The notes: generated from the sequence alone by a model not told the origin. Counted from the first letter of the stretch, positions 1-8,109 are shown. The stretch is DNA of 44,026 nt from Photobacterium proteolyticum (GCF_001939735.1 NZ_MJIL01000101.1:212058-256083), one strand, 5' to 3'. Made by a program: numbers and translations.

Positions 1-6
1 AAAAGG

Positions 7-35
7 AAAAACCGCTGTTTTACAGCGGTTTTTTC
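7..35 (+). terminator. Rho-independent terminator of an upstream gene outside the window
   Basis: A 9-bp stem (AACCGCTGT / ACAGCGGTT) with a three-base loop is followed by a run of T. It must end a transcript starting left of the window. Given the tRNA-like scar at 2432-2455, that transcript could be a tRNA, but this cannot be seen here. Confidence 0.8.
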
Positions 36-149
36 GTTTTTATACCTCAAGAATCGACAAATACAAAAAGATGATACAGATGTATTTGTCGAGACCTCCA
101 GACAGCGTGTACTACACGCGTGTAGCAACCCCTCTTTCTCTTCGCTCTA

Positions 150-448
150 TGGGATACCCAAAGGAGATCCGTTTCTCTTTATTTACTCACGAAAGACGAT
201 TGGCATACTTGCGCAATGTCAGGCAGACCAACACTTAAAAACGCCGTTTCCAACCGAGTGATACCGATATACAAGGAACTGCTCCATTCTGGCTTTCTTG
301 CCTATGAGGAACAACGAAAAACAACAAGGTGCTATTCAGCTTATTGACCTCACGCACCGTGGTGATGACCTATGGGCATTATGCTAAACCACTCTCTCCA
401 GAAGAGTTGGTTGATGCCGTGAATCGCTTCAAATTAAGCCTTAATTAG
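150..448 (+). pseudogene. Decayed tyrosine recombinase/integrase (C-terminal remnant)
   Basis: No intact frame remains, but two frames read as the end of a phage-type integrase. From about 150 to 347 one frame gives KNAVSNRVIPI and KELLHSGFLAYEEQRK before a stop, which resembles the stretch before the catalytic domain of tyrosine recombinases. A second frame, from about 362 to the TAG at 446-448, gives MTYGHYAKPLSPEELVDAVN, resembling the end of the family with its GH-Y catalytic region. The catalytic core between the two is missing, so this is a deleted, frameshifted relic. Its place at the left of a region ending in a tRNA-like 3' end (2432-2455) fits an integrated element. Family assignment is from motif memory only. 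Confidence 0.6.
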
Positions 449-854
449 TTCGCTCATCTTTGGCACTGAAACTGTTACTGATGGCGCTTTCAGTGCCAAG
501 TAAAGAGTGTAACGCTATAGCAACCCGCTGCATTCCCGTCATACTTTTGCTGCGCAAAAGATGAACGCGAGCTGCGGGGAAGAGAAAGCTCTCTTAACTC
601 TTTGCCATATGTGCCTTTTAGGTAGGGATGAAAAGGAAAAAATCGGCAAGTATTTATCAGTTTTGCACACGGCTAAGAATTAGTCATAAATTGGTCAATC
701 CTTGCACTTGACTCCATGTATATATGATTAATGTCATTGTTGTTCATGATTAACCAAAATTAAAACAAAAGCTTATATATACTTGCCACCTGAATAAAAG
801 CGTTTTTGTATTTAAAGTACAATTGGCTAAATAATATAATGGACGATTTCAATT
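449..854. other. AT-rich intergenic stretch with one imperfect inverted repeat
   Basis: No gene is supported here. At 459-500 the sequence CTTTGGCACTGAAA and its near-complement TTTCAGTGCCAAG form a 13-bp stem with one bulge around a loop of about 16 bases, without a T-run. The rest, up to the lipoprotein gene, is strongly AT-rich and probably holds that gene's promoter, but no convincing -35/-10 pair was singled out. Confidence 0.4.
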
Positions 855-2276
855 ATGTTTAAGAAAAAGTTGGTTGGAGTCATATCTGCGCTTACTGCTA
901 TGACCGTGCTAACTGCTTGTGGTGGAGGTGACGGCGGCACAACTGCGGGTGGAAATACTGATCCAAATACGCCTAATAATAGCGGCTCAGAAATCATGCC
1001 GTACAGCGCCGAGCGCGTAGTGCAAAAAACATACGACTCTCTTGGTGCTGACATTCAGTACGTTAATGAGACTAACGATGAGCGTTGTACTTATAGCGCA
1101 TTTGTGGGCTCTTGTGAGCACTACAGCTACAAAGATGTTGCGTACAATATTCCTCTCTCAGAGAGGACGAGCATGGATGATATCGCCACAGTAGCCTTTA
1201 CGCTTCAGGGTTACATTGAAAAGCAAGCAGAGCTTTGGGGTTACGATAGCACCACTGACCTATTGTCAGCAGTATCTTTCACGTTCAAGCTATTTGACGA
1301 GGAAATTGCAGAGCTAGTCGCTTATGATCTTGACCGTCAAGATGCATTTATGCCGACAGTAATTGATTCTGCCATTCTAGCGGACGCAAAGAATGTTTCA
1401 TTTGGGGGTAAGACTTGTTCAGAACTGGGCTACGGTGCTTACACGGCAAACCACTGTAAAGCAATTCGTTATCTAGATTCAATCAAGGCGCAGCAACTTG
1501 ATTGGCAAGTTACAGCAGGCAAAATCCTTCGCTCAGTATCGGTTAAGCATGAAGAAAATGTAAGTTACTTCGATGGCTTGTGTTCAAGCGTAACATCTGC
1601 TCAAGTTATGTGTAATTTTCAAGGTAACACTAACGAGTTTATTCTGAATCAGATGACTTCTGTATTTGGTGCAAACAAGTCCGCTCAAATCTATGTTACA
1701 GGCTTTAACTACCAAGGCGATCAGGTAAAAGGCAAGTACAACCAAGGTCAAGACATTAACATGCCGAACAACCTTAGCTCATTCCCTGAGTTTGACGCAA
1801 AGGTATTCAACCATGAGCTAACTCACATGATGGTGTACACTCAAGCTCTTGAGCTATCACCGCTAATCTTTGACACTCTTGAGACGCGGTTCATGGAAGA
1901 AGGTATTCCAGTTGTATTCGCTAAGCAAGAGTTATGGACATGGGCTAAAATGGCAGAACTGGCACAAGGTGGAGTAGACAGCTTGCTTACATCAGGTGAT
2001 TACACAACTCGCGGCTCTATGGTTAACTATCTTCTAGTAGCTAAGACTACAGCGGAAGCGCAAGCAAAGCATGAAGCACTGGTTAAATTCATTAAGACCA
2101 TTCGAGTTCATGACAATGTGCCTGATGCGTTCAATAATGCAGGATTCACAAACCACAAGGGTGAAGCGATTACAATTGACTCCTTTGGTGACAATATTGC
2201 AGTGTGGATTCAAGAGCTAGCGAACGATCCTCAAGTGCTAAGCTACAAATCACTTGCTTACAATAACTTTAAGTAA
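855..2276 (+). CDS. Lipoprotein with a gluzincin-type zinc metallopeptidase motif
   Basis: I do not recognise a named family. The 473-residue product starts with a lipoprotein signal (positively charged KKK, hydrophobic core, lipobox LTAC with Cys22) and a Gly/Thr/Asn-rich linker, so it is probably an outer-membrane or surface lipoprotein. Residues 320-324 read HELTH, a zinc-binding HExxH. The sequence MEEG at about 347-350 puts a Glu (E348) 24 residues after the second His, the usual place for the third zinc ligand in gluzincins. Several Cys residues in the middle could form disulfides. A peptidase role is inferred from this motif alone; the substrate is unknown. The ATG at 855 has only a weak ribosome-binding site (GGAC). 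The gene is visibly more AT-rich than nasA or the trp genes and sits between integrase debris and a tRNA-like scar, so it is probably acquired cargo. Confidence 0.7.
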   Translation: MFKKKLVGVISALTAMTVLTACGGGDGGTTAGGNTDPNTPNNSGSEIMPYSAERVVQKTYDSLGADIQYVNETNDERCTYSAFVGSCEHYSYKDVAYNIPLSERTSMDDIATVAFTLQGYIEKQAELWGYDSTTDLLSAVSFTFKLFDEEIAELVAYDLDRQDAFMPTVIDSAILADAKNVSFGGKTCSELGYGAYTANHCKAIRYLDSIKAQQLDWQVTAGKILRSVSVKHEENVSYFDGLCSSVTSAQVMCNFQGNTNEFILNQMTSVFGANKSAQIYVTGFNYQGDQVKGKYNQGQDINMPNNLSSFPEFDAKVFNHELTHMMVYTQALELSPLIFDTLETRFMEEGIPVVFAKQELWTWAKMAELAQGGVDSLLTSGDYTTRGSMVNYLLVAKTTAEAQAKHEALVKFIKTIRVHDNVPDAFNNAGFTNHKGEAITIDSFGDNIAVWIQELANDPQVLSYKSLAYNNFK

Positions 2277-2431
2277 GTAGTAATGGAAATAGTGGCTGTG
2301 AATTATTCTATATCAAGTGATTGATTCTTAGCCCGATATATGTTTTGTCTGTATCAGACACATGTCAAAATCGACTTTGGATGGCTTGTTTTAACTATTG
2401 TAAATAATTAGTTTAATCTTGTGGGCATAGC

Positions 2432-2455
2432 TTTCAAATCTCTATCTCTCCGCCA
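2432..2455 (+). other. tRNA-Ser 3'-end-like sequence: candidate attachment-site scar
   Basis: The 24 bases from TTTCAAATC to CTCTCCGCCA look like the T-loop, acceptor strand and CCA of a serine tRNA of the UGA type, with about four differences from the E. coli sequence as I remember it. No 5' part, D-arm or anticodon arm precedes it, so it is not a functional tRNA. Integrases that use tRNA 3' ends leave exactly such a duplicate at the far end of the element. A terminator follows within 10 bases, as expected downstream of a real tRNA gene. The partner site would lie left of the window. Confidence 0.55.
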
Positions 2456-2461
2456 CATTCT

Positions 2462-2493
2462 AAAGCCCCAGCAGAAGAGCGCTGGGGCTTTTT
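2462..2493 (+). terminator. Rho-independent terminator after the tRNA-like scar
   Basis: An 11-bp stem (AAAGCCCCAGC / GCTGGGGCTTT) with an eight-base loop ends in a T-run. It may be the original terminator of the tRNA whose 3' end is mimicked at 2432-2455. It would also stop read-through from the lipoprotein gene. Confidence 0.8.
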
Positions 2494-2512
2494 CGTTATG
2501 TCCTGCTTAGGG

Positions 2513-2677
2513 TTTTATATTCTGGTTCAGGTGAAACAGGTTGTCGATGGTCATGCCGTGTTTACGTGTAAGCCAGCCAAACCCGCCACCGATCGTAAGT
2601 CCAGAAATTCCGGTAGTAGAATTAATACCAACAGGTGTTGCCAGGCCATGTTCCTGTACTGCGGCACCGTGCCCCGC
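2513..2677 (-). pseudogene. Fragment of an FAD-binding (berberine-bridge/FAD_binding_4 type) oxidoreductase
   Basis: Read on the minus strand, one frame gives about 55 residues including AGHGAAVQEHGLATP, STTGISGLTIGGGFGWLTR and KHGMTIDNL. This matches the FAD-binding core of FAD-linked oxidases, where the GLTxGGGxGWLxRxxG segment is typical. There is no start codon in context and no C-terminal part, and the frame runs out on both sides, so it is the leftover of a deleted gene. It lies immediately outside the tRNA-like scar and its terminator, so it may be part of the old chromosome backbone rather than of the element. Confidence 0.65.
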
Positions 2678-2774
2678 TGTCGGTAGTGATTAACCATTGG
2701 GAGTTTAGTCAAAACACCGGACATTAAGTCTTTGGTCAATACTGATATCGATCAAGATATAGCTTCTATTTCAA

Positions 2775-2797
2775 AAGATATCTTTTTAATGCACCTT
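2775..2797. promoter_or_regulatory. Putative NsrR (nitric oxide-sensing repressor) operator
   Basis: Two 11-base half sites, AAGATATCTTT and TAATGCACCTT, flank a single T. This is the 11-1-11 layout of gammaproteobacterial NsrR operators (AAGATGCATTT-n-AAATGCATCTT type). The right half matches at 9 of 11 positions and the left at 8 of 11. It stands 74 bases upstream of the hemerythrin gene, and hemerythrin/DUF2249/NnrS-like genes are typical NsrR targets. No nsrR gene is in the window. Confidence 0.5.
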
Positions 2798-2870
2798 TTG
2801 TGGTGTAGGATCACTCGTACGATAAAACACTACTTTTTGTAGTTCTATACCACTAGTACGCGAGGCGCAT

Positions 2871-3320
2871 ATGGCTAACATCAATACTTATATGACTCAA
2901 CATCACAGAAGCTGTGACCACCTGTTGGTTGAGGCAGAAGGCCCGCTAGCCGAAGGTAACTGGACGGCATTTAGTCAGGCGTGGAGTCAGTTTGAAGCCG
3001 AAACCTTGCACCATTTCGATCTTGAAGAAGACATTCTTTTTCCTGCATTTGAAGCCCAAACAGGCATGACGTCGGGACCGACCATGGTGATGCGTCAGGA
3101 ACATGCCCAGGTTCGCTCTCTGTTTGAGCAGATGCAGCAAGCCATTAGCGAGCAGGCCACCGAGCGTGCTATGGGAATTGTGGAAAGTACCATGCTGCTT
3201 ATCCAGCAGCATAATATGAAAGAAGAGCAAATTCTTTACCCGATGTCGGATGCCCATTTGGCTAACAGTGAGGAAATTGTTGCCCAGATGGACGCCAAGC
3301 CTAACAACGCAGCGTCCTAA
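2871..3320 (+). CDS. Hemerythrin-domain (HHE) di-iron protein
   Basis: The 149-residue protein is one hemerythrin four-helix bundle without a signal peptide, so it is cytoplasmic. Iron-ligand motifs are visible: HH at 11-12 and HD near 16, HHFDLEEDILFP near 47-58, HAQV near 80, and HNMKEEQILYP near 117-127. Such proteins bind a di-iron centre and act in nitric oxide or oxygen sensing, NO detoxification, or Fe-S repair (YtfE/DnrN-like roles). The following DUF2249 and multipass membrane genes are close behind, and an NsrR-like operator is upstream, which supports a nitrosative-stress role. The ATG follows a purine-rich ribosome-binding sequence (GAGG). The exact reaction is not known from sequence. 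Confidence 0.85.
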   Translation: MANINTYMTQHHRSCDHLLVEAEGPLAEGNWTAFSQAWSQFEAETLHHFDLEEDILFPAFEAQTGMTSGPTMVMRQEHAQVRSLFEQMQQAISEQATERAMGIVESTMLLIQQHNMKEEQILYPMSDAHLANSEEIVAQMDAKPNNAAS

Positions 3321-3337
3321 TCACGGAGGCAGATCCT

Positions 3338-3616
3338 ATGGATTCTATTATCACTCTGGATGTTAGTGAGCTTGAGCCGCCTCAGCCGATGCATAAGATC
3401 TGCCAGACTCTGACCACCTTGCAGCGAGGCCAGTTGCTGCATGTCAGGCACCGGCGAGAACCTGTTCCGCTGTTTGCCATTCTTGCCCAGCAGCAATTTG
3501 ATTATCGTCATACCGAAGAAGAGGCGGGTAAGCACCATATCTGGATTTGGCACCAGGGTGATGAGCAAGCTTATAACTGCTTGATGAGAAAGAGCGATGA
3601 GACTGACCGGGCTTAA
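3338..3616 (+). CDS. DUF2249 domain small protein
   Basis: The 92-residue product carries the DUF2249 pattern: LDVSELEPPQPMHKI near the N-terminus, then LRGQLL-type and HRREPVPLFAIL segments, ending in an aromatic WIW strand. Family members are small alpha/beta, SirA/TusA-like proteins often encoded next to hemerythrins and in denitrification or NO-response clusters; their function is unproven. A clear GGAGG lies 8 bases before the ATG. It starts 17 bases after the hemerythrin stop and overlaps the next gene by 20 bases, so the three genes form one translationally coupled operon. Confidence 0.75.
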   Translation: MDSIITLDVSELEPPQPMHKICQTLTTLQRGQLLHVRHRREPVPLFAILAQQQFDYRHTEEEAGKHHIWIWHQGDEQAYNCLMRKSDETDRA

Positions 3617-4888
3617 CTTCGATGATATTCCGCAGCTGGACGTGCCGCTGCGCTTTTACCTTACCGCACCGTTGTTTGCTGTGATTGCCTCACTGATGCT
3701 GATTTGGCAAGGTGACGCCATCTGGCTGGGACGTTGGCTGCCTGCTTCTCTGGCGATCACTCACCTTGTAGCGATAGGTATGATGGCAATGATCATGATT
3801 GGGTCGTTGTTTCAAATTATGCCGGTATTATGTGGCGCTCCGATCACTATCCCACCTATACCTCTGTTTCTGATGCAGGCAAGTTTAATTCTCGGTACGC
3901 TCGCCCTAAGTGCCGGTTTTTTTGGTTTGCCAACGTTTAGCGCTAGCTTTGTCTTATTGGGCCTGAGTTTGGGCTATTTTGTTATTTCACTGCTGGGTGT
4001 ACTGCTGCGAAAAGCAGGCGGGCAACAGACCAGGGGTCCTATAATGCTTGCCGGGTTGGCACTTGCCGTTGTTGTGCTGGCCGGATTGTTGCTGCTGGCG
4101 GGTTACCTGTGGGGTTATTTCCCGTTCGCCGGTAAGAGCCTGACTAACTTTCATGCCAGCACGGGCATTTTTGGCTGGGTCTTGTTGTTGATAATGGCGG
4201 TCAGCTTTCAGGTGATCCCGATGTTCCATGTTACGCCTGAGTTTCCAAGGCATTGGCGTATCGCGCTGCCTGGCTTGCTGGTCGTCGGTTTGGCTTCCCT
4301 CGCAGTGGCGAGTGTGTTCCAGCTCAGCCTTTATTACAGCACTGCCTTGATAGCGGCCGTAGGGATTCTGTATGCAGTGATCGGATTACATCGACTCCGA
4401 CAGCGAAAGCGCAAACTTCCGGATACCGTCGTCAGTTATTGGCAATGGGCGTATTCATGCCTGATTTGTGGATGCGTGCTGGTGATTTCCATGCCGTTGA
4501 TCCCGTTTCATCTTCAGGGCAGGGCAGGGCAGAGGTCTTTATTGCGCTTATTATCGGCATGGGATTTGTCCTTGGGGTGATCCAGGGCATGCTGCTGAAA
4601 ATTGTCCCGTTCTTGATCACTCTGCACCTTCAGCCTATTGCGATGGCTAACCCTAGTGCCATGATGCTGCTGCCTGATCACTATAGCTTGATCAGTCGGC
4701 AACAGATGAAGATCCAGTTTCGGTTATACCTACTGGGATTGTTGAGTATTGTGGGTTCGTTGTGTTTCCCGCAATTAACGGTGAGCCTCGGCCTGATGAT
4801 GCTGCTTAACTGGTTGTGGATTGGTTATAACATTGCCTCTGCCAGTATCACCTATCGCAACGTACGCCAGGAGATGATGGCGAGCTAA
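3597..4888 (+). pseudogene. NnrS/heme-copper-oxidase-like multipass membrane protein, split by a frameshift
   Basis: The first frame (3597-4580) encodes about ten hydrophobic segments with THLVAIGMMAMIMIGSLFQ and NFHASTGIFGWVL, where His residues in helices recall NnrS-like or heme-copper-oxidase subunit I-like proteins. It then runs into an out-of-frame tail. The missing end (FIALIIGMGFVLGVIQGMLL, then KIVPFLITLHLQ) continues in another frame to the TAA at 4886-4888. The break falls in three tandem copies of GGGCA at 4517-4531. Deleting one copy restores a single 428-residue frame reading HLQGRAEVFIAL, so the change is a 5-base slip: a recent mutation, phase variation or an assembly error. 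The gene overlaps the DUF2249 gene and probably serves NO metabolism. The family name is tentative; the frameshift is directly visible. Confidence 0.75.
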
Positions 4889-4954
4889 AACTGAATTAGC
4901 CCGCCTGATTTATCAAACAGAGTGCTTTCAGGTAGTGGGTTATTGGAGCGGGCC

Positions 4955-7669
4955 TTAACCGGATGAAATCAGTATCTGTTCATCTAACAGTTGCTGGATT
5001 TCAGATATGCAGCTGCCGCAACCCGTTCCGGCCTGTGTATTACGACTTATCGCTTCGACTGAAGATAATCCCTGTTCTTTTATCGCCTGGCAGATGGTGT
5101 TTTTTCCTACTTGCTTGCAGGCACACACTGTTTTGCCGCCAGCCAACTTCCCTTCAACTCGCCCAGAAATGAGGCTGCGTTCTACCGATGAATCAATGGG
5201 TTCATCTAACAGGTGATTGAGCCAGTCCACATCTTGTTGCTGCAAGTCTGATGCTATCAGGTAGCAGCTTCGCAGGCGCTGTTGCTGAATATTCGCATAG
5301 CGGTAAGGCCCGTTTTCTGCGCCGCTGTAGCTGAGCTCTTTGCCGTTTTCGTATTGGCAATAGCGGGCAAGCCGGGGCATTAGTTGCTCAGGGGGCAGAA
5401 TACTGGCGATGCGATATAAATATCCGTTGCTGACTTTTTGCTGCACCCAGTAGTCAAACTCGCTGATGTCCCGGGGAGTATTTAACAGCAGTATTGCTTC
5501 ACTACGAAAAGATAACGGTGCGACAGAGGCCGGGGTGAACTTAAATTCAGGCTGGCCCGATAGTGTATCGGTATCCGGGGTTATCAGGCTGCAGACCTTA
5601 CCGGCACTGGAGGTTGTGTCATTCCAGTGAATTGGGATAAACAACTCTCCCGGCTTTACGTTTTGGGTGATGTCTACCCTGACCGTGGCTTTGCCATATT
5701 CACTGGTAACCGCAGCTATCTGGCTGTCATTGAGCCTATAGCGTTTGGCATCCGTGGGGTGGATGGAGACATAGGGCTCTGGGGTATGTTCGCCAAGTCG
5801 CGCCGAGAGCCCGGTCCGGGTCATGGTATGCCATTGGTCGCGAATACGACCGGTATTTAAGACTAGCGGATAGTCCTTTCTGGTATGGCTTGCAGGCGGC
5901 TGGTACCTGACCGCAACAAACCGGGCCTTACCGGAAGGGGTTGCAAACACGCCGTCGGTAAAGAGTCGCTTGTGGGGAAGGTGTTGCGGCAGCTCCTGGC
6001 TGTGGTGATGAAGTTCGCTTTTATCTGCGACGGGCCACTGTTGCGGACTGAGCTGGTGGTATTGCGCTGGCGTTAAGTCAGATAACCCGGACAGGTTAAG
6101 AGGGCGCTGATCTGAACCATGGTTCCCTAGCCCTGTCATCTTGCAGTATTCGTGGAAAATATCGGCTTCATGCTGATAGTAAAAAGCATGGCCAAAGCCC
6201 ATTTTTTTGGCAACCTCGCTGATGATCCACCAGTCGGGTTTGCCTTCGCCGGGGGTTGGCAGTAGTCTGCGCTGGCGGGAGATACGTCGCTCCGAGTTGG
6301 TAACCGTACCGGATTTCTCACTCCATCCCTGTGCAGGAAGCAGTACATTGGCGTGGCGGGTAGTATCAGTATCGGCAATACAGTCCGACACAACCACTAA
6401 TGGACACTTCTCCAGTGCCCGGTTTATTTTTTCGCTGTCGGGCAGACTAACGGCTGGATTGGTGGCCATTACCCAGACAGCTTTGACTTTGCCGCTGTCG
6501 ATGGCATCAAACATGTCGATAGCTTTCATACCCGGTGCGTTTGACAAGGTGTCGGTTTGCCAGAAATCGCTGATCCGCTGGTGCTGGGTCTCGTTACCAA
6601 ATTCCATGTGGGCAGCCAGTGTGTTGGCCAGCCCGCCAACTTCCCGTCCACCCATGGCATTGGGTTGGCCAGTGACCGAGAACGGTCCGCTGCCGGGGTT
6701 ACCAATTCGCCCGGTGGCGAGGTGGCAGTTGAGCAGGCTGTTGACTTTGTCTGTGCCATGCGTTGACTGGTTAACCCCTTGAGAATAGACAGTGACGACC
6801 TTTTCAGTATTGCTAAAGAGCTGGTAGAAATCGGTGAGCTGCTGCGGTGATAATCCGGTAATGCATGATAGTGTATTATTGTCCTCAGCATCTTGGCGGG
6901 CACCGGCTAAAGCGAGCTCAAAGCCTTCGGTGTGCGCGGTGATATAGTCAGGGTCGAGTTGTCCATGCTCGGCGAGATAGGCCAGCAGGCCGTTAAACAG
7001 GGCGACATCGCTGCCCGGCAGAATTGCAAGATGAAGATCGGCGATTTCACAGCTGCTGGTCACTCGGGGATCGATGACAACGACCTGCAAGTTTGGCCGC
7101 TCGGCTTTGGCTGTTTTGATCCGCTGAAACAATACCGGGTGGCACCAGGCCAGATTAGATCCGGTCAGAATGATCAGATCTGCCATTTCCAGATCCTCAT
7201 AGCAACCGGGAACACAGTCAGCACCAAAAGCCCGTTTATGGCCTGCCACACTCGATGACATACAGAGACGGGAGTTGGTGTCGATATTGCTGCTGCCGAT
7301 AAAGCCTTTCATGAGTTTGTTGGCGACATAATAGTCTTCGGTCAGTAGCTGACCGGAGACATAAAAAGCCACGGCATCGGGGCCATATTCCCTGATGATC
7401 GAATTAAATTGTTCGGCAACAAAACCCAGCGCCTGATCCCAGTCACACTCTTCGCCGTTAATTGACGGGCTCAACATGCGTCCCTGATGGGTGACGGTTT
7501 CACCCAGTGCCAATCCTTTTGAGCAGAGACGACCATAATTGGCAGGGTGCTCGGCATCCCCGCGGATCTCCAGTCGCCCGTCAGATGTCGGTTTCGCTTC
7601 TATACCACAGCCTACGCCACAGTATGCGCAGGTGCTCTTTATCCATCCATTGCTATTTGTTATGCCCAA
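4955..7669 (-). CDS. nasA: Assimilatory nitrate reductase catalytic subunit NasA
   Basis: This 904-residue molybdoenzyme reduces nitrate to nitrite in the cytoplasm for nitrogen assimilation. The N-terminus has the [4Fe-4S] set Cys14, Cys17, Cys21 and Cys49 (STCAYCGVGC...GRLCSKG). Bis-MGD-binding segments follow (TNSRLCMSS, VTGQPNAMGGREVGGL, the C-terminal molybdopterin dinucleotide domain near 590-710). The C-terminus has a BFD-like [2Fe-2S] domain (VCACKQVG...GTGCGSC), as in Klebsiella-type NasA. No separate NasB-type electron-transfer gene is next to it. The start is a TTG: the nearby ATG at 7672-7674 is out of frame and stops after four codons, while AGGAGG sits 7 bases before the TTG. 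It is divergent from cobA-nirBD, with a sigma-54-type promoter at 7735-7750. Confidence 0.95.
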   Translation of the reverse strand: MGITNSNGWIKSTCAYCGVGCGIEAKPTSDGRLEIRGDAEHPANYGRLCSKGLALGETVTHQGRMLSPSINGEECDWDQALGFVAEQFNSIIREYGPDAVAFYVSGQLLTEDYYVANKLMKGFIGSSNIDTNSRLCMSSSVAGHKRAFGADCVPGCYEDLEMADLIILTGSNLAWCHPVLFQRIKTAKAERPNLQVVVIDPRVTSSCEIADLHLAILPGSDVALFNGLLAYLAEHGQLDPDYITAHTEGFELALAGARQDAEDNNTLSCITGLSPQQLTDFYQLFSNTEKVVTVYSQGVNQSTHGTDKVNSLLNCHLATGRIGNPGSGPFSVTGQPNAMGGREVGGLANTLAAHMEFGNETQHQRISDFWQTDTLSNAPGMKAIDMFDAIDSGKVKAVWVMATNPAVSLPDSEKINRALEKCPLVVVSDCIADTDTTRHANVLLPAQGWSEKSGTVTNSERRISRQRRLLPTPGEGKPDWWIISEVAKKMGFGHAFYYQHEADIFHEYCKMTGLGNHGSDQRPLNLSGLSDLTPAQYHQLSPQQWPVADKSELHHHSQELPQHLPHKRLFTDGVFATPSGKARFVAVRYQPPASHTRKDYPLVLNTGRIRDQWHTMTRTGLSARLGEHTPEPYVSIHPTDAKRYRLNDSQIAAVTSEYGKATVRVDITQNVKPGELFIPIHWNDTTSSAGKVCSLITPDTDTLSGQPEFKFTPASVAPLSFRSEAILLLNTPRDISEFDYWVQQKVSNGYLYRIASILPPEQLMPRLARYCQYENGKELSYSGAENGPYRYANIQQQRLRSCYLIASDLQQQDVDWLNHLLDEPIDSSVERSLISGRVEGKLAGGKTVCACKQVGKNTICQAIKEQGLSSVEAISRNTQAGTGCGSCISEIQQLLDEQILISSG

Positions 7670-7734
7670 AGCATCCCTCCTGAGCCCAATAAGCTGTCGT
7701 TATCTCAATCCTTTCATCATCTATATATCGTTAC

Positions 7735-7750
7735 AGCAATAACCAAGCCA
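7735..7750 (-). promoter_or_regulatory. Sigma-54-type promoter of nasA
   Basis: On the minus strand the sequence reads TGGCTTGGTTATTGCT, with GG and GC separated by exactly 10 bases as in the -24/-12 consensus TGGCACG-N4-TTGCW (two mismatches). The expected start point, near 7724, leaves a leader of about 55 bases before the TTG start. The two NtrC-like sites at 7892-7928 would lie about 175-195 bases upstream. Confidence 0.6.
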
Positions 7751-7835
7751 GCTTCGTCGCTATAGAAGGAAAAGAGGGAATACAAGGAGGGAATAGACGA
7801 ATATAGGCTTTCCAAATGGAATATTTTTCTGTTTC

Positions 7836-7851
7836 TACCACTAAAGTGGTA
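7836..7851. promoter_or_regulatory. 7-2-7 palindrome resembling a NarP/NarL site
   Basis: TACCACT-AA-AGTGGTA is a perfect 7-2-7 inverted repeat midway between nasA and cobA. The NarL/NarP heptamer is TACYYMT and each half differs at one position. The spacing is the one preferred by NarP, which vibrios carry. No narQP genes are in the window, so the regulator is a guess; the palindrome itself is clear. Confidence 0.4.
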
Positions 7852-7891
7852 GTTTTGGTGGTGTTTGATATCGGTAATTTTACTAAAGCGA

Positions 7892-7928
7892 TGCATTATT
7901 CTGGTGTGTGATGCACTAAATATGTGCG
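7892..7928. promoter_or_regulatory. Tandem NtrC-like enhancer sites between nasA and cobA
   Basis: Two 17-bp elements fit TGCACY-N5-RGTGCA. The first, at 7892-7908, is TGCATTATTCTGGTGTG; the second, at 7912-7928, is TGCACTAAATATGTGCG, with the GC-N11-GC core intact. Their centres are 20 bp apart, about 146-166 bases upstream of the sigma-54 start predicted for cobA, a distance typical for NtrC enhancers. They could serve both divergent promoters. Confidence 0.55.
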
Positions 7929-8039
7929 AAGCCCTGACAACCAGGCTATGTACTATCGGAGCAATAGGCGAGGAAATAAATTAAATTTTATTTATAAATC
8001 ATGTAAATACAGTTTCTTGTTACATGGTTTGAACGGTAG

Positions 8040-8055
8040 TGGCACCTTCCTTGCT
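8040..8055 (+). promoter_or_regulatory. Sigma-54-type promoter of cobA-nirB-nirD
   Basis: TGGCACCTTCCTTGCT matches the -24/-12 consensus almost perfectly (TGGCAC, 10 bases between GG and GC, TTGCT). Transcription would start near 8066, 44 bases before the cobA ATG. This is the best of the three sigma-54 matches in the nitrate region. Confidence 0.75.
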
Positions 8056-8109
8056 CTGACGAGTACAGAGCAAATAAAGACGTACACGGAAGGTACGTAA
8101 GGATGAGAG

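Noticed and set aside
2432..2455. A tRNA-Ser gene
   Set aside because: Only the 3' end is recognisable; there is no 5' acceptor strand, D-arm or anticodon arm upstream, so it is kept as an attachment scar only.
2498..2686. A 62-residue plus-strand ORF
   Set aside because: It is antisense to the FAD-oxidoreductase fragment, has no ribosome-binding site and resembles nothing.
8044..8095. A two-tier stem-loop (ACCTTCC/GGAAGGT and TTGCTCTG/CAGAGCAA) as a NasR-type antitermination leader
   Set aside because: Its left arm coincides with the sigma-54 promoter and lies upstream of the predicted start point, so it would not be fully transcribed; no T-run follows.
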